From: Candidatus Woesearchaeota archaeon
GTDB taxonomy: Archaea; Nanobdellota; Nanobdellia; Woesearchaeales; WJKV01
Assembly (NCBI GenBank): GCA_019322855.1
Contig: JAHWIA010000002.1
Coordinates: forward strand, 1 to 20,828
Direction: 5' to 3'
DNA: 20,828 bases
The notes under the pieces were generated by a model. That model did not search any database and was not told the origin of the DNA. It saw nothing but the letters and a program-made list of their open reading frames with translations. Positions 1 through 7,344 of the stretch are shown in pieces. Position numbers and translations under genes: made by a program. The stretch's first letter is position 1, and each line of letters starts with the position of its first letter.

Positions 1-144
1 GTTTTTGAATAAAAGAAACCGTCCCCATCTTACTGCAGTATTAAATTTGACAAGAGTTTTGTCCAGATCAAAAAAAACAGCAATGTTTTTCTCTCTTTTT
101 TTTGAAAGTTTAGTTCTTCTGTGTCTTTGTTTCTTCTTTTTCAT
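1..144 (-). CDS. HAD-superfamily hydrolase, N-terminal fragment
   Basis: This is the first 48 codons of a gene that runs off the left edge of the window. After a very basic leader (about 20 residues, mostly Lys and Arg) comes IAVFFDLDKTLV, which matches motif I (DxDxT) of HAD phosphatases. The first Asp would be the nucleophile that forms the phospho-aspartyl intermediate and the second the general acid. The text after it (KFNTAVRWGRFLLF) resembles HAD subfamily IB proteins such as phosphoserine phosphatase-like enzymes, but the substrate cannot be told from the fragment. The ATG lies 4 nt after the stop of the DNA glycosylase gene, so it is probably the third gene of the aIF1A cluster. Only motif I is visible, so subfamily assignment is weak while superfamily assignment is good. 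Confidence 0.75.
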   Translation of the reverse strand, partial: MKKKKQRHRRTKLSKKREKNIAVFFDLDKTLVKFNTAVRWGRFLLFKN

Positions 145-148
145 AAAA

Positions 149-820
149 TCAAAACCTCTTTTTGCATAGCTTTGTCAAAGGGCAGCTCTTGCATTGCGCT
201 TTTTTCTTGCAGAACAATTTTGCGCATTCAACAATCAATGCATGATATTCCTTGAACAGTTGAATATCGGATTTTAATGAATCTATAAATATCTTTTGCA
301 AATCATGATAGTCAATATCTTGTTCGCAAATCCCGACTCTTGAAAAAATCCTTCTCGTATATGCGTCTATGACAAAAGAAGGCTTGTTTCCTGCATACAA
401 AAGAATGCTGTCAGCAGTCTCAGGACCAATACCTGTTATCGACAATAGTTCTTTCCTCAGCTCGTCTAGAGGCCTATTGAAGAAAACCTTGACAGATGGA
501 TAATCAGAAAGATGTTTCGCAAGAATCTTCAATCGTTCTGCCTTTTGGTTGTAATATCCTGCAGGCTTGATGAGTCTGGAAAGTTTATTCAGACTTATTC
601 CTTTGATGACATCGATATCGATCAAGTCGTTGCTGCATAGATTGACTATTGCCTTTTCAGCGTTCCTCCAGGCAGTATTCTGCGTAAGAATCGTTCCTAT
701 TATTATCTCAAATTCAGGATTCTTTATGCCTTGGATAGGCCACCAATTTTGCTTTCCGAAAGCCTTGTATAATTCTTTATAACAACTCAGAATTATTTTC
801 TTTTTATCCGAAACTTTCAT
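149..820 (-). CDS. HhH-GPD DNA glycosylase, endonuclease III-related
   Basis: This is a base-excision repair glycosylase of the endonuclease III superfamily, 223 aa from the chosen start. An ILTQNTAW segment lies near residues 44-51. The helix-hairpin-helix reads ITGIGPETADSIL (about 128-140), and the catalytic Asp is in VIDAYTRR (Asp152). Four cysteines at about 204, 210, 213 and 219 fit an iron-sulfur cluster loop at the C-terminus. The Lys that makes endonuclease III a bifunctional AP lyase sits where this protein has Glu134 (PETA), so a monofunctional glycosylase is more likely; the damaged base recognised is unknown. The frame is open back to a TTG at 844 and an ATG at 841, both inside aIF1A. 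I chose ATG 820 because it follows the aIF1A stop by one base and starts just before the conserved part. Confidence 0.85.
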   Translation of the reverse strand: MKVSDKKKIILSCYKELYKAFGKQNWWPIQGIKNPEFEIIIGTILTQNTAWRNAEKAIVNLCSNDLIDIDVIKGISLNKLSRLIKPAGYYNQKAERLKILAKHLSDYPSVKVFFNRPLDELRKELLSITGIGPETADSILLYAGNKPSFVIDAYTRRIFSRVGICEQDIDYHDLQKIFIDSLKSDIQLFKEYHALIVECAKLFCKKKAQCKSCPLTKLCKKRF

Positions 821-821
821 T

Positions 822-1166
822 TTAGAATTCTTGGAATTCATCAAGTTTTCTCAGATAACCTTTTCTTTGAAGCCAGCCGACTTGGGTCTTGTTGTATTTG
901 AAGATCACGTCCCCTTTCTCATCTCCGCTATGCTCCCAAGGTTTTACAACAACAATGTCTCCTTCCCTGACCCATAGAAATCTTTTTATCTTGCCCGGAA
1001 TCCTGCAGATTCTTGTCTTTCCGTCAAGGCATCTTACAGACATCCTGCTCGCCCCTAACCTTTTTTCCACAACACCAAAAGTCTGTTCTCCTCTAGGAAG
1101 CTTAATTCTGCTGATCTGCTGCTGTTCAAATTCTTCTTTTGACAGTTCTTCTTTCTTTTTCTTCAT
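822..1166 (-). CDS. eif1A: translation initiation factor aIF1A
   Basis: Archaeal initiation factor 1A (114 aa, usual length for the family), the homologue of bacterial IF1 and eukaryotic eIF1A. It binds the A site of the small ribosomal subunit and helps start-codon selection with aIF1 and aIF2. The S1/IF1-type OB fold spans about residues 24-95 and carries the expected LPRGEQTFGVVEKRLGASRM, followed by VRCLDGKTRICRIPGK and the REGDIVVVKPW strand. The N-terminal extension is basic and acidic and lacks structure, as in the family. A TATA-like element at 1191-1199 would place the transcript start within a few bases of the ATG, and GTGAT seven bases before the ATG could serve as a weak ribosome binding site. 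A glycosylase and a HAD gene follow with almost no spacing. Confidence 0.96.
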   Translation of the reverse strand: MKKKKEELSKEEFEQQQISRIKLPRGEQTFGVVEKRLGASRMSVRCLDGKTRICRIPGKIKRFLWVREGDIVVVKPWEHSGDEKGDVIFKYNKTQVGWLQRKGYLRKLDEFQEF

Positions 1167-1190
1167 TATTAATCACTCAAAGAATGAGGG

Positions 1191-1199
1191 TATTTAAAA
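1191..1199 (-). promoter_or_regulatory. TATA-like box of the aIF1A cluster
   Basis: The minus strand reads TTTTAAATA here, centred about 29 nt upstream of the aIF1A ATG. This is the usual distance for a nearly leaderless archaeal transcript. Called from base composition and spacing only. Confidence 0.5.
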
Positions 1200-1220
1200 G
1201 CTTTTGCATGGTTTGCAGAT

Positions 1221-1721
1221 TTATTGCTTTTCCAGGACCTCGCAGTACTTCTTTGCAACTGCATTCTTAGGATCTGCCTTTGAAACGTATTCAAAACACT
1301 TCTTTGCAGCTGCGAGATTTCCGGTCCTGAAACTGGCAAGTCCGAAACCGAAAATTGCACCGACATGTCTCCTGTTTACATCTATGACTTTCTTGAATAA
1401 TTTTTTCGCAGTCATAAACTGTTTCTTTTTCAAGGACATCACTCCAAGATGATAGTGCGCCACCAAATCATTTTGATCAAGTTCTATTGCATTCTTATAA
1501 GCCTGCACAGCATTCGCATCCATCTTAAGCTCATGATAGATTGGAATTAGATAAGAATAAATCTTTGGAAAATTTGGGTCAAGTTCTACTGCTTTTTCAA
1601 ATACATCCTTTGCCTTGTCAAACTTTCTTTCTTTCAAAAGACTCTTTCCTTGTTCAACCAAATCTTCTGCCTTTGTTTCTTTCTTTTTTGTCTTTCTCTT
1701 ATTTTCCTCTGCTTTTGTCAT
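1221..1721 (-). CDS. TPR-repeat protein
   Basis: A 166-aa protein made almost wholly of tetratricopeptide repeats after a Lys/Glu-rich N-terminus. Units start near LVEQGKSLLKERKFDKAKDV, then PKIYSYLIPIYHELKMDANA, then VAHYHLGVMSLKKKQFMTAK and finally GAIFGFGLASFRTGNLAAAK, each with the Gly/Ala/Pro pattern of TPR helix pairs. There is no signal peptide or membrane segment, so it is a cytosolic protein-protein interaction scaffold. The ATG lies 6 nt after the stop of the GT2-TPR gene, so the two are very likely co-transcribed and may work together; its repeats look like a detached version of that enzyme's C-terminal half. The partner and function are unknown. Confidence 0.85.
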   Translation of the reverse strand: MTKAEENKRKTKKKETKAEDLVEQGKSLLKERKFDKAKDVFEKAVELDPNFPKIYSYLIPIYHELKMDANAVQAYKNAIELDQNDLVAHYHLGVMSLKKKQFMTAKKLFKKVIDVNRRHVGAIFGFGLASFRTGNLAAAKKCFEYVSKADPKNAVAKKYCEVLEKQ

Positions 1722-1727
1722 CTTTCT

Positions 1728-2996
1728 TCAGCCTTTCTTTATCTTATCAAGCTCTTCCATTGCTTCGATCATCTCATCTGTTCTCTTGAGATAATCATAC
1801 ACTTTTATTAAATTATTGTGAAAACTCAGCTCTTTTGGCATCTCTTGCCTGCTCTTTTTCAGCAGATTTATTGATTTCTCATACAGTTCAAGATTAAGAT
1901 AGCACTGCACTAAGTTATTTATTATCTTGACCTTCAAGGCATCTGTCATCCTCATATTTGAATCCAAGATCTGTTCATACAAAGCAATTGCTTTCGGCAC
2001 ATTATTAGTAACAGAATATAAGTAAGCAAGATTATTCACAATAAAAACATTCCATATCTTTTTCTCTACAGATTTTTCATAAACCATTATTGCTTTTTCA
2101 AATTCTCTTTTTTTCATCAGCAAAGTTCCAAGACCAACATAAGCTTCAATCTTATTAGGATTGAACTTGACACTCATCCTGTAACATTTGATTGCATCAT
2201 CTAGCATGTTTTTCCATTCATATATTCTTCCAAGAACAAAATAAGAATCAGAATCTTCATTATTTACTTCGATTGCTTTTACAATGTATTTTTTTGCTGT
2301 TTCCAAATCTCTCTTTACCAAGTATAATTTTCCGACATCCGAATATGCTTTAGGATTTTCAGGAGTTCTCTTAATCTGTTCAAAACCAAGATCAAGATAC
2401 TTCTGCAGTTTTTCAGGACCAAAACCTCCTTCCTGTTCAAATATCATGTGCAGTATCTGGATATTGGTATTTATTATTTCAAGATTCTTTTCTTCAATTG
2501 ACGGCTCTACAACTTCATGTATCTTATTTCTGTAACTAATACCTTTCCTATTCCTAAACAATCTTGTTATGGGCTTGCTAATAAAAGGCATAAGATCTTC
2601 AACTTCTTTATATGAACCCGTAATCCCAAAACGATTTGTTTCATCCACCTTTACATAATCTGTTTGGTTCAAATAATATGCAACTGCATCTTTATTCTCA
2701 ACCAACTCTTTTATCATATCAATTTCCTGCTCTGCAATCATTTCATCAGCATCAAGAACAAGAATCCAGTCGCAAGTCGCATGTTTTAATGAGAAATTTC
2801 GTGCTGCACTGAAATCATTCACCCATTCGAAATCAAATATGTTGTCTGTAAATTTCTTTGCGATTTCCTTTGTCTTATCAGTACTGCCAGTATCAACAAT
2901 GATAATTTCATTTGCAAGGGATTTTACACTATTTAAACAGCGTTCAAGCACTTTTTCTTCGTTCTTCACTATCATGCATACACTTATTGTTGCCAT
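1728..2996 (-). CDS. GT2 glycosyltransferase fused to TPR repeats
   Basis: A 422-aa protein with a family 2 glycosyltransferase domain at residues about 3-170 and TPRs from about 215 to 410. The GT-A nucleotide-sugar site is clear: ISVCMIVKNEE, VDTGSTDKT (35-42) and the metal-binding DxD in VLDADE (Asp82, Asp84). KPITRLFRN and YRNKIHE (to about 161) are also shared with the second GT2-TPR gene in this window. No transmembrane helix is present, so it works in the cytosol or at the inner membrane face. The open frame extends upstream to 3275, but that part lies antisense to endonuclease Q and lacks conserved sequence. I chose ATG 2996, preceded by the purine run AAGGGGGAAG. GT2-TPR fusions include the peptide S-glycosyltransferase SunS, so a peptide or protein acceptor is possible but unproven. 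Confidence 0.88.
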   Translation of the reverse strand: MATISVCMIVKNEEKVLERCLNSVKSLANEIIIVDTGSTDKTKEIAKKFTDNIFDFEWVNDFSAARNFSLKHATCDWILVLDADEMIAEQEIDMIKELVENKDAVAYYLNQTDYVKVDETNRFGITGSYKEVEDLMPFISKPITRLFRNRKGISYRNKIHEVVEPSIEEKNLEIINTNIQILHMIFEQEGGFGPEKLQKYLDLGFEQIKRTPENPKAYSDVGKLYLVKRDLETAKKYIVKAIEVNNEDSDSYFVLGRIYEWKNMLDDAIKCYRMSVKFNPNKIEAYVGLGTLLMKKREFEKAIMVYEKSVEKKIWNVFIVNNLAYLYSVTNNVPKAIALYEQILDSNMRMTDALKVKIINNLVQCYLNLELYEKSINLLKKSRQEMPKELSFHNNLIKVYDYLKRTDEMIEAMEELDKIKKG

Positions 2997-3027
2997 CTTC
3001 CCCCTTGTTCGAGAGGATACGAATAAA

Positions 3028-3036
3028 TTTATATAA
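3028..3036. promoter_or_regulatory. shared divergent TATA-like element
   Basis: TTTATATAA reads as a TATA-like box on both strands. Its centre is 26 nt from the endonuclease Q ATG (3058) and 36 nt from the GT2-TPR ATG (2996). The plus transcript would be leaderless, and the minus one would have a leader of about 10 nt that carries a purine-rich stretch. Only 61 bp separate the two start codons, so one site probably serves both. Confidence 0.55.
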
Positions 3037-3057
3037 TTTGCCTTTTTAATTGAAAAA

Positions 3058-4371
3058 ATGAAATACATCTCAGACCTGCACATCCATTCTCGGTTCAGCA
3101 GGGCAACAAGCAAACAGCTTGACATAAAGCACATGGAAAAATACGCCCGGATAAAAGGCCTCAATCTCCTTGGAACTTCTGATTTCACGCATCCAGAATG
3201 GATCAAAGAATTGAAGAAAGAACTGACAGAAAAAGAAAAAGGGATCTTTAGGACAAAAGACGGTTTTCCTTTCATCCTACAGACAGAACTTTCATTGATT
3301 TACTCGCAGGATAATAAAGGAAGAAAAGTTCATCTTGTTTTATTTGCTCCTGACTTTGAAGTTGTTTCGCAGATAACAGACGAACTCTTGAAAAGAGGCA
3401 GAGTTGATTATGACGGAAGGCCTATCTTTGGGATACCTTGTCCTGAGTTTGTCGAGAAGATGAAATCCATCAGCAAAGATATCGAGATTATTCCTGCGCA
3501 CGTCTGGACGCCACATTTCGGTGCACTCGGCGCGAGCAGCGGTTTCAACAGCTTGAAAGAATGCTTTCTTGACCAAGAAAAACACATCTTCGCTCTCGAG
3601 ACAGGACTGAGCAGCGATCCTGCAATGAACTGGCGCCTCAGCCAACTTGATAAATATACACTAGTAAGTTTCTCAGACAGTCATAGTTTCTGGCCGTGGC
3701 GTTTTGGAAGAGAAGCTTGTGTTTTTGATTTTGAAAAATTAAGCTATGATAATATCTTAAAGGCTGTCAGGGAAAAGAAAGGCCTGATACAAACACTGGA
3801 ATTCTGGCCGAGTGAAGGAAAGTACCATTTCGACGGCCATAGGAATTGTAATGTCTGCCTCGATCCAAAAACCGCAATGAAGAACAATAACCGCTGTCCA
3901 AAATGCAATCGTTTGTTGACAATAGGTGTCGCCCACAGAGTAGAAGAGCTTGCAGACAGGCCAGAAGGATTCAAGCCGAAAAATGCAATCCCATTCATGA
4001 ACCTCATTCCTTTGTCAGAGATACTTGCAAAAAAACTCGGCAGCGGAGTCGCGACCAAAGCGGTCTGGGAAGAATACTATAAACTGCAAAAAAAATTCGA
4101 GTCAGAATACAATATTCTTCTGAATGTATCAAAGAAAGAACTGGAAGATGTGACCCATCCAAAGATAGTAGAAGAAATCATCAGGAATAGGGAAGGAAAG
4201 ATAGAAGTCAAGGCAGGCTATGACGGCGTCTATGGCGAACCGCAGATCTCGCCGTTAGAAGGAAAAAAGAGCATAGATGTCAATAAAAATACTTTCCCTG
4301 CAAAACCACTTTCAAGCAAGACAAAGAAATCAGCAGAAAAAGGAGAACAAGCCACTCTTTCTGGATTTTAA
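3058..4371 (+). CDS. endonuclease Q (PHP-family DNA repair nuclease)
   Basis: A 437-aa protein that matches endonuclease Q, the archaeal enzyme that nicks DNA on the 5' side of deaminated bases (uracil, hypoxanthine, xanthine) and AP sites; homologues are often mislabelled as UvrD-like helicases. The PHP metal site begins with SDLHIHSRFS (Asp6, His8, His10) and continues with TSDFTHP (His45), LQTELS, IIPAHVWTPHFG and FSDSHS. A zinc module with two CxxC pairs (Cys264/267 and Cys280/283) is followed by TIGVAHRVEELADRPEG, a hallmark stretch, and a helical C-terminal region. The last seven residues, QATLSGF, resemble a PCNA-interacting motif after a Lys/Ser-rich linker. The start is fixed by a TATA-like box 26 nt upstream. 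tRNA-Ser follows downstream. Confidence 0.9.
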   Translation: MKYISDLHIHSRFSRATSKQLDIKHMEKYARIKGLNLLGTSDFTHPEWIKELKKELTEKEKGIFRTKDGFPFILQTELSLIYSQDNKGRKVHLVLFAPDFEVVSQITDELLKRGRVDYDGRPIFGIPCPEFVEKMKSISKDIEIIPAHVWTPHFGALGASSGFNSLKECFLDQEKHIFALETGLSSDPAMNWRLSQLDKYTLVSFSDSHSFWPWRFGREACVFDFEKLSYDNILKAVREKKGLIQTLEFWPSEGKYHFDGHRNCNVCLDPKTAMKNNNRCPKCNRLLTIGVAHRVEELADRPEGFKPKNAIPFMNLIPLSEILAKKLGSGVATKAVWEEYYKLQKKFESEYNILLNVSKKELEDVTHPKIVEEIIRNREGKIEVKAGYDGVYGEPQISPLEGKKSIDVNKNTFPAKPLSSKTKKSAEKGEQATLSGF

Positions 4372-4386
4372 GGATAAAGACAAAGA

Positions 4387-4395
4387 TTTATAAAT
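4387..4395 (+). promoter_or_regulatory. TATA-like box of tRNA-Ser
   Basis: TTTATAAAT lies just downstream of the endonuclease Q stop, centred about 29 nt before the 5' end of tRNA-Ser. The spacing fits an independent tRNA promoter. Confidence 0.5.
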
Positions 4396-4419
4396 AAACT
4401 TCTGATTTTCTCCTAGTAT

Positions 4420-4503
4420 GCCGCGGTCGCATAATCTGGCATTGCGCGGGCCTTGAGAGCCCGTTTCCTTCGGGATATCCCGGTTCAAATCCGGGCCGCG
4501 GCG
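4420..4503 (+). tRNA. tRNA-Ser (anticodon UGA)
   Basis: The cloverleaf folds fully. The acceptor GCCGCGG pairs with CCGCGGC, and the discriminator is G73, as expected for serine. The D stem is GCA/TGC with GG in the loop. The anticodon stem CGGGC/GCCCG holds the loop CTTGAGA, so the anticodon is TGA (4454-4456), reading UCA. A long variable arm with a TTCG tip (4464-4478) marks a class II tRNA. The T arm CCCGG/CCGGG has the normal loop TTCAAAT. Anticodon and discriminator both argue against leucine. CCA is not encoded. Confidence 0.95.
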
Positions 4504-4508
4504 TTTTT
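4504..4508 (+). terminator. oligo-T terminator of tRNA-Ser
   Basis: Five T follow the discriminator base directly, a usual archaeal termination signal for tRNA genes. Confidence 0.5.
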
Positions 4509-4571
4509 CATTCTAGAACTATTAAATTTACAAAAAAATATTTTAGATGTTTTTAAGAATTAAAATAAAAA

Positions 4572-6149
4572 TTATTTACTGGTTCCAGCCTTCCATTCCT
4601 TGATCCAGCCTGTCAATGTTTCTGCTCTTTCAATCTTCTTTGGTTTTTTTCGTTTCTCTCTCTTAGTTCTGATAAAGATAGGATTTTCTTTCAGAAGTTT
4701 CTTTGCATAATTCAATTTTCTATGGCTATTACTATATATTGTGAAAAGCTCATCACCTTTTGCGACTTGATCGCCTATGTGTTTTCTTAAATAAATTCCT
4801 GCTTTCTTGTCTATAGGTGCGCCCGCTCCTTTGGCAACTGCAGCAATAAGATTATTGTCAATGTCAAAAACCTTGCCTGTCTTGTCTGATCTATACTTAT
4901 AATTATACTTTGCGACTGTTATCTCAGAGGACTTTGTTATCTTTGCCCCTTGCGCCTTTACTATTTCAAGAAATTTTTTATACGCTCTTCCATCATTCAA
5001 TATCTCGCCTGCTAAAACATGACCTTTCCCTCTCTTTGCTTTTCCTGCCATCTCTAGAAGCTCTCCTGCAACCTTCAATGCCTTGTGCTTTAGATCTGCA
5101 GGAGCCCTGATATCGTTCTCATAAATCCACAAGATGTCACGCGCTTCCAATGCAGGGCCAATGCCGTTTCCGATAGGCTGCCTGCCGTCTGTAAGCAGGA
5201 CTGTCATATTCACTTTGAAATTTTTTGCAATATCAAGAAATTTCCGTTTCAAATGCAGGCCTGTTTTTCTGTCAACCTTTGCATCATTCGCCACAGGAAT
5301 ATCTATCAGAATATCTGTAGCGCTTACTGATAATTTCTTGGCCATGATGCTGGCCAACAACTGTCCTTCTGCGTCAAGAGAAAGCGGATGCTCAACTTCT
5401 ATGATTTCATCGTCTGCAGGCGCGAGATTCAAGGCGCCGCCCCAGATGATGCATCCTTTGACTTTATCGACTATCTTCTTCATTCTCTTCATAGGGATAG
5501 TTACATTAGCAATGACCTCCATTGCATCAGCAGTTCCTGCTGGAGAGGTTATGCTCCTGCTGCTCGTCTTTGGAATTGTCAGACCTGCTGCAGCACAAAT
5601 TGGAACTACCAAAGGAGTTGTCCTGTTGCCTGGCAATCCGCCAATGCAATGCTTGTCAAAAACCCTCTTGCTCCTCGGTTTAAGAGTGTTGCCGCTGTCC
5701 ACCATGCTGTTGGTCAAAGCCACTGTCTCTTTCTTTGATAAACCATTAAGATAACAGGCAGCAACAAAATATGTGATTTCAGCCTTGCTCAGCTTGTTCC
5801 TACCTATATCATTAATTATAGTCTCCATCTTTTCTTTGTTAAGCTCTTTGCCTTCTAGTTTTTGCTTGATAAAACTAACAGAAGCAGGTTTCTCTCCAAC
5901 CTTGACCCTCACTTGGCCTCCTGTTTTGACAGAGATAAGGTCACTGGCTTCCTTGAACAATCCCAGAGTCCCGGGCTTAACAATCTCATCATCACGAGCA
6001 ACATCAACCAACGCAGTTATTTTTTTAGAGCCCTTTCTTATCTCAATCCTGTCTTGCGGGTATATGTCAAGAACAATAGCATCATTAATGTGAACTAACG
6101 CTATCAATTCTCCTGTCTTTATGCCTATAAGTCTGACCTTGAACTTCAT
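4572..6149 (-). CDS. deoA: AMP phosphorylase
   Basis: A 525-aa archaeal AMP phosphorylase, which splits nucleoside 5'-monophosphates with phosphate into the base and ribose-1,5-bisphosphate. In known archaea the product goes through ribose-1,5-bisphosphate isomerase to type III RuBisCO; neither gene is in this window. The N-terminal extra domain (about residues 1-85) separates it from plain thymidine phosphorylases. The core carries DKHCIGGLPGNRTTPL (166-180) and IPKTSSRSITSPAGTADAME (192-211), the phosphate and base-binding region, then GGALNLAPADDEII. It is slightly longer than the roughly 503 aa of thermococcal enzymes because of a basic C-terminal tail. The ATG follows the stop of the membrane protein gene by one base, so the two are one operon. 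Confidence 0.94.
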   Translation of the reverse strand: MKFKVRLIGIKTGELIALVHINDAIVLDIYPQDRIEIRKGSKKITALVDVARDDEIVKPGTLGLFKEASDLISVKTGGQVRVKVGEKPASVSFIKQKLEGKELNKEKMETIINDIGRNKLSKAEITYFVAACYLNGLSKKETVALTNSMVDSGNTLKPRSKRVFDKHCIGGLPGNRTTPLVVPICAAAGLTIPKTSSRSITSPAGTADAMEVIANVTIPMKRMKKIVDKVKGCIIWGGALNLAPADDEIIEVEHPLSLDAEGQLLASIMAKKLSVSATDILIDIPVANDAKVDRKTGLHLKRKFLDIAKNFKVNMTVLLTDGRQPIGNGIGPALEARDILWIYENDIRAPADLKHKALKVAGELLEMAGKAKRGKGHVLAGEILNDGRAYKKFLEIVKAQGAKITKSSEITVAKYNYKYRSDKTGKVFDIDNNLIAAVAKGAGAPIDKKAGIYLRKHIGDQVAKGDELFTIYSNSHRKLNYAKKLLKENPIFIRTKREKRKKPKKIERAETLTGWIKEWKAGTSK

Positions 6150-6150
6150 T

Positions 6151-7266
6151 TTATTTTTTCTTTTTTCTGCCGTCTTTTAGTTCTGACTGATGCTTCATCT
6201 CTCTGTATATGTTGAACATTGCAATCATGAGCATTAGTATCAGAGGTCCCAAGAATATTCCTATCAGACCAAACCACATCAGACCGCCGAAAAGACCCAA
6301 GATAATGACTGCCATGTGTATCTTGGTTTTAGCACCGATAAAATAAGGCTTGATGAAATTATCTATCAAGCTGATGAAACCTATGCCCAAGATGAAAAGT
6401 ATCACACCTTTCCAGATGAATATAGGATTGCCTGTTGCGATTCCAGTAAATATCAAGCCAATAGATGCAGGCGCCCACACCACCCAAGTACCTATAGGTA
6501 TGATCGCAAACAAGGTCATTACTGCGCCCCAGAAGATAGGACTGCTTATGCCTAAGAAATAGAATATTAGCCCGCCTATTATACCCTGGACAAATGCAGT
6601 CAGGAAATGACCGTATAATACTGCGTATATTGTTTCTTTTGTCTGATTAAATAAATGATCCTGGTGTCTCTTATCTAGAGGCAATAACTCCTTGACAAAG
6701 GCCAGTAATTTCTTACCGTCAATCAAGAAAAAGAAGAGCATTACTATGAATATGAAAAGGTCTATCAGCCTGCCGGGCAATTTAAAGATGAAAGAACCGC
6801 CATAATTCAAGAGATATTCCTGAACTTTATCTCCTGCCAGTTGAAGATAGTATTTTGTCTGAGGCTCGCCAAGGAAAGAATTTATCTTCTGCGAAAAATC
6901 GCAATAAACACTCTTTTCACAGGCCGTAGGAAATAGTTCTCCGGCATACAATTTCTGCTTTACTGAAAAATATGTGACAAATGTTTCTTTTGCCAGATTC
7001 TTTACAAGATAACCAACAGGAATTCCCACTCCTAATAGGATAATGATAATCAGTATGATCGCGCACAGATGTCTGTTTTTAATGTACTTCTTCATCCATC
7101 TGTATATAGGAAATACTGCAAACGCGACAATGACGCTTGTCAAAATAGGTATGAGAAATGGCAGTATCAGCCTGAACGAAAGGTAAATGACAATAATTCC
7201 AAGAACTATCAACAGATAAGCCCTAAAATTCTTGATGTCTAATACATTATTTCCTCTTTTTGCCAT
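6151..7266 (-). CDS. AI-2E/PerM family (UPF0118) membrane protein
   Basis: A 371-aa polytopic membrane protein of the AI-2E transporter family. Hydrophobic helices begin with YLLIVLGIIVIYLSFRLILP and VIVAFAVFPIYRW, then a third near ICAIILIIIILLGVG. A soluble middle part containing an FPTACEKSVYCDF segment with two Cys comes next. The C-terminal half has the family's glycine-rich helices (TAFVQGIIGGLIFYFLG and IDNFIKPYFIGAKTKIHMA). Family members export small molecules or ions; sodium/proton exchange and AI-2 release are reported for some, and the substrate here is unknown. The frame opens at a TTG (7275), but ATG 7266 is preferred because it sits 28 nt from a TATA-like box. AMP phosphorylase follows after one base. 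Confidence 0.88.
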   Translation of the reverse strand: MAKRGNNVLDIKNFRAYLLIVLGIIVIYLSFRLILPFLIPILTSVIVAFAVFPIYRWMKKYIKNRHLCAIILIIIILLGVGIPVGYLVKNLAKETFVTYFSVKQKLYAGELFPTACEKSVYCDFSQKINSFLGEPQTKYYLQLAGDKVQEYLLNYGGSFIFKLPGRLIDLFIFIVMLFFFLIDGKKLLAFVKELLPLDKRHQDHLFNQTKETIYAVLYGHFLTAFVQGIIGGLIFYFLGISSPIFWGAVMTLFAIIPIGTWVVWAPASIGLIFTGIATGNPIFIWKGVILFILGIGFISLIDNFIKPYFIGAKTKIHMAVIILGLFGGLMWFGLIGIFLGPLILMLMIAMFNIYREMKHQSELKDGRKKKK

Positions 7267-7289
7267 GCTCCACAAATAGAGATTATACG

Positions 7290-7297
7290 TATATAAA
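7290..7297 (-). promoter_or_regulatory. TATA-like box of the AI-2E / AMP phosphorylase operon
   Basis: The minus strand reads TTTATATA, centred about 28 nt upstream of ATG 7266. This would give a leaderless transcript and argues against the upstream TTG start. Confidence 0.5.
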
Positions 7298-7344
7298 TCT
7301 TTTGTATATGATATTAATCTAATTGAACAAAGTAATCAGAAAAA

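Noticed and set aside
1169..1366. 65-aa minus-strand frame overlapping the TPR gene end
   Set aside because: Out of frame with the TPR gene, no domain, and it occupies the promoter region of aIF1A.
2997..3275. N-terminal extension of the first GT2-TPR frame up to 3275
   Set aside because: It lies antisense to endonuclease Q, contains no conserved glycosyltransferase sequence, and ATG 2996 has a purine-rich site and an upstream TATA-like box.
5134..5754. 206-aa open frame on the plus strand inside AMP phosphorylase
   Set aside because: It is fully antisense to a well-conserved gene and its translation has no recognisable domain; it arises from the codon pattern of the real gene.
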